A DNA stretch of 64,000 nt from contig NZ_QQAK01000012.1 of the NCBI RefSeq assembly GCF_003384035.1, forward strand, positions 186,001 to 250,000. Direction: 5' to 3'. Positions 62,234 to 64,000 of this stretch are shown here, in pieces. Position numbers and translations under genes: made by a program. Numbering within the stretch: the first letter of the stretch is position 1; each line of letters opens with the position of its first letter. Below the pieces are notes generated by a model that was not told where the DNA came from, searched no databases, and worked only from the letters and a program-made list of their open reading frames with translations. Origin of the DNA: Sporosarcina sp. BI001-red (GTDB taxonomy: Bacteria; Bacillota; Bacilli; Bacillales_A; Planococcaceae).

Positions 62234-62896
62234 ATGAGAAAGCAATTAGTTCCAATCATACTTTTACTTACAACAGCATTGTTTCTTGCAGGTTGCGCAG
62301 ATGCTCCCAAGCAAAATGATGACAGTGATCGAGTCGAAGAGAACCAATCTACTGAAAATCAGGATAGTACGAAAGTAAATGACTCTTTAGACAAAGTAGA
62401 CCACAAAGCCGAAGTAGAAGCAAAGTTAGATTCTGACCAGTCGGGAAGCGATACTAGTAGTTCTAATGAAACTTCCTCAAAAGAAACTAATGATACCAAC
62501 AACAAAGTAAACACTCCACTATCTGACTATTCTTCTAAAGAGATTGAATTTGCCCGTATTTGGTTACAGTTTGGTGCAAATCAAGACGTTGATCGGATAT
62601 ACGCTCAACATATCCCATCGGGTAAACCGCTAAATTCTAATGATGAATCGACTGTTAATTACCCAGAAGATGTTGTTCAATTATCGGGAACTCGCTTAGT
62701 AGATGGCGTGGTAACTTATAGTAGCAATGGAGATGGAACGATTAATATTTATAATGTTCCTAAGCGTTGGGATGGTCATAATCCGGCTGGTGAAGAATTT
62801 TATAAAAAAATTATTGAGGATACTGAACGAAGATCAGTTGATCTAGGTGAAGATGAAAAAGTTGAACAATTGATTAGAATACTTGAACTCGATTAG
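62234..62896 (+). CDS. Secreted lipoprotein of a Bacillales-specific family
   Basis: Encodes 220 residues. Signal peptide with lipobox LAGC, then an Asp/Ser/Asn/Thr-rich spacer (about 25-100) and a conserved C-terminal domain (about 105-220): EIEFARIWLQFGANQDVDRIYAQHIPSGKPLN, STVNYPEDVVQLSGTRLVDGVVTYSSNGDGTINIYNVPKRW. Similar lipoproteins occur in Bacillus; function unknown. GAGAGGGAG precedes ATG 62234, and module copy B provides a promoter. Confidence 0.8.
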   Translation: MRKQLVPIILLLTTALFLAGCADAPKQNDDSDRVEENQSTENQDSTKVNDSLDKVDHKAEVEAKLDSDQSGSDTSSSNETSSKETNDTNNKVNTPLSDYSSKEIEFARIWLQFGANQDVDRIYAQHIPSGKPLNSNDESTVNYPEDVVQLSGTRLVDGVVTYSSNGDGTINIYNVPKRWDGHNPAGEEFYKKIIEDTERRSVDLGEDEKVEQLIRILELD

Positions 62897-62940
62897 TATG
62901 TCCTTTGGCCAAATTGAGGGTTTATGTGAAGAGGTGAAAT

Positions 62941-63117
62941 ATGAAGTACGTAACGGGTTTGTATATTGTTATGGCTATAATGGTAGCTGTGAATTTGATC
63001 AGTGAGTTTATTTTTAAGGGTGAGTATTCAGCTATTGCCAGTTGGGCCATAGTCATGCTTTTCCTCTTAGGAGGTGTATTTTTTGCTAATGCAAGATACT
63101 ATTTGTCGAGAAAGTAA
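62941..63117 (+). CDS. Small two-helix membrane protein (58 residues)
   Basis: ATG 62941 with AGAGGTGA 8 bases upstream opens a 58-codon frame ending at TAA 63115-63117. The product has two hydrophobic helices (VTGLYIVMAIMVAVNLI and ASWAIVMLFLLGGVFF) separated by a short charged loop, and a basic end. It starts 45 bases after the lipoprotein stop, so it may share that transcript. No family recognised. Confidence 0.65.
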   Translation: MKYVTGLYIVMAIMVAVNLISEFIFKGEYSAIASWAIVMLFLLGGVFFANARYYLSRK

Positions 63118-63228
63118 TAGGCAACAAATGGTGGCAGTGGCGGAAGAAGCTACTAAAATAATCTTGAATTATCGTCGCGCTTTTTGAACCAGAGTTTGTC
63201 ATTATGAAGATCTGAGCAAAAACTATCG

Positions 63229-63268
63229 TGTTTGTTTAACCATTCACGTTTGTTTCACGCACAGGTAA
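63229..63268. repeat. Dispersed intergenic repeat R4
   Basis: GTTTAACCATTCACGTTTGTTTCACGCACAGGTA, the best conserved of the four copies. The interval 63118-63455 has no other feature except the promoter at its right end. Confidence 0.7.
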
Positions 63269-63395
63269 TTCTAATTTAATTTGTATGAGATAGAGTTTTA
63301 ATTTAATGCGACACAAGTTAATGAAATACATCTTTTGAATAGCATGGTTTAGTTTGCTCAGAAAACACTTAATATACTAATTGTTTTAAATATTA

Positions 63396-63423
63396 TTGAC
63401 AATATTTATAGATATGGTAAATT
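63396..63423 (+). promoter_or_regulatory. Promoter of the secreted protein gene
   Basis: TTGACA at 63396-63401, 16-base spacer, TAAATT at 63418-63423. Confidence 0.65.
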
Positions 63424-63455
63424 TAACATACTCAGGTGAATAAAAGGAGACCAAA

Positions 63456-63794
63456 ATGAGATATTTTAAATTAATCGCCTCAGTTTTAATCGTTTTTTGC
63501 GTAATACAGATAGCTCCGATTGTTTCCGATGCTTCTGCTTTAGATGATACATTAATTACTCAAAGTTCCGAAAAGAGAACTGTACTGAGTGATAAGTTAG
63601 TACAAGTGCAAACGTATTGTTCAGATAACAAAACTTATCAGAGAGAATTTAGAGAAAAGAAAACACTAGTTGAGACCTATAACTCTTCTGGAACAGTAGT
63701 TGGGAGCAAGATTCTTACAGAAACATATTGGACTAAGCCTATATTGATTGGTAGCGGTTGCAGAATTCAGAGCTACCAAGTTAATATCCAATAA
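63456..63794 (+). CDS. Small secreted protein of unknown function
   Basis: Encodes 112 residues. A Sec signal peptide (about 1-27, cleavage likely near SDASA) is followed by a mostly beta mature domain with two cysteines (TYCSDNKTY and GSGCRIQSY), which could form a disulfide. No family recognised. AAAAGGAGACC precedes ATG 63456 and a TTGACA promoter lies just upstream. Confidence 0.72.
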   Translation: MRYFKLIASVLIVFCVIQIAPIVSDASALDDTLITQSSEKRTVLSDKLVQVQTYCSDNKTYQREFREKKTLVETYNSSGTVVGSKILTETYWTKPILIGSGCRIQSYQVNIQ

Positions 63795-63847
63795 ACAAAT
63801 AATAAAAGAGTTCACCTGAGTATACTCTACAAATTAGGAGTCGGCCC

Positions 63848-64000
63848 TTGAAACTCTACTTAACGCTATCCCTGCGAAAACGGAAAACGCTCTATCTCAT
63901 TATCTGTCTCGTTCTTTCCTTACTGGTAGTCGGTTATTTAGGCGCTGTAAAGATTACTGAAAAGAGAGATTTAGTCGTGCAGGCCGGACTGGAAGGAAAC
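63848..64000 (+). CDS. Membrane protein, N-terminal part (3' truncated by window)
   Basis: A TTG at 63848 after TTAGGAG opens 51 codons running off the window. LRKRKTLYLIICLVLSLLVVGYLGAVKITEKRDLV gives a basic N-terminus and one transmembrane helix, as in the first helix of permeases or membrane-anchored sensors. No family can be assigned from this part. Confidence 0.6.
   Translation, partial: MKLYLTLSLRKRKTLYLIICLVLSLLVVGYLGAVKITEKRDLVVQAGLEGN

Overview
The window looks like chromosomal DNA of a low-to-moderate GC Gram-positive bacterium of the order Bacillales, most probably Planococcaceae (Sporosarcina-like). Support comes from Bacillus-type ribosome binding sites (AGGAGG/GAGGAGG) with frequent TTG and GTG starts, many intrinsic terminators, and gene sets known from Bacillus subtilis and relatives: ypmR-ypmS-msrA-msrB-yozE, odhA-odhB-yojN-yojO, xpaC-yaaN, a guanine riboswitch before purD, and GntR/DUF1648 and ArsR/SRPBCC pairs. 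The genus is inferred; there is no rRNA or tRNA in the window.

Layout. 1-24.4 kb is dense housekeeping DNA: the end of a DegV-family gene, a lipase-like lipoprotein and its partner (ypmR, ypmS), methionine sulfoxide repair (msrA, msrB), yozE, deoD, a carboxy-terminal processing protease, a COG0523 metallochaperone GTPase, a secreted CAP protein, a MATE exporter, a MurG-type glycosyltransferase, 2-oxoglutarate dehydrogenase E1 and E2 (odhA, odhB), a MoxR ATPase with its VWA partner (yojN, yojO), telA/xpaC, a cold-shock gene with an unusual leader hairpin, an ABC-F protein and an MFS transporter. 24.8-34.1 kb holds a patatin-like lipase, a Cache-GGDEF diguanylate cyclase, a SEC-C protein, two non-coding arrays of an exact 20-bp repeat, a HAD phosphatase, a bacterial eRF1-like protein, a GIY-YIG protein and a sodium symporter.

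34.2-49.2 kb is mixed: lipoproteins, small enzymes, a pseudogene, a structured RNA candidate before a DedA protein, cell-envelope enzymes, a FusB-type EF-G-binding protein, GntR/DUF1648, ArsR/SRPBCC and a voltage-gated-like K+ channel. 49.4-64 kb starts with a guanine riboswitch controlling a lone, sequence-divergent purD. It continues through a gene-poor accessory zone with long intergenic stretches, gene remnants, dispersed repeats and repeated promoter blocks. That zone carries an amino-acid racemase, a GNAT, XRE-cupin/EamA, TauE, a protein made of three tandem RidA domains, a chemoreceptor, and secreted or lipid-anchored proteins of unknown function.

The strongest candidates for something undescribed are the exact 20-bp phased repeat arrays (28541-28860 and 29038-29197), the structured RNA upstream of dedA (38311-38540), the 21-bp perfect hairpin in the csp leader (19902-19957), and the purD copy with changes at several normally invariant active-site positions. 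No mobile element, prophage, CRISPR array or defence island could be identified.
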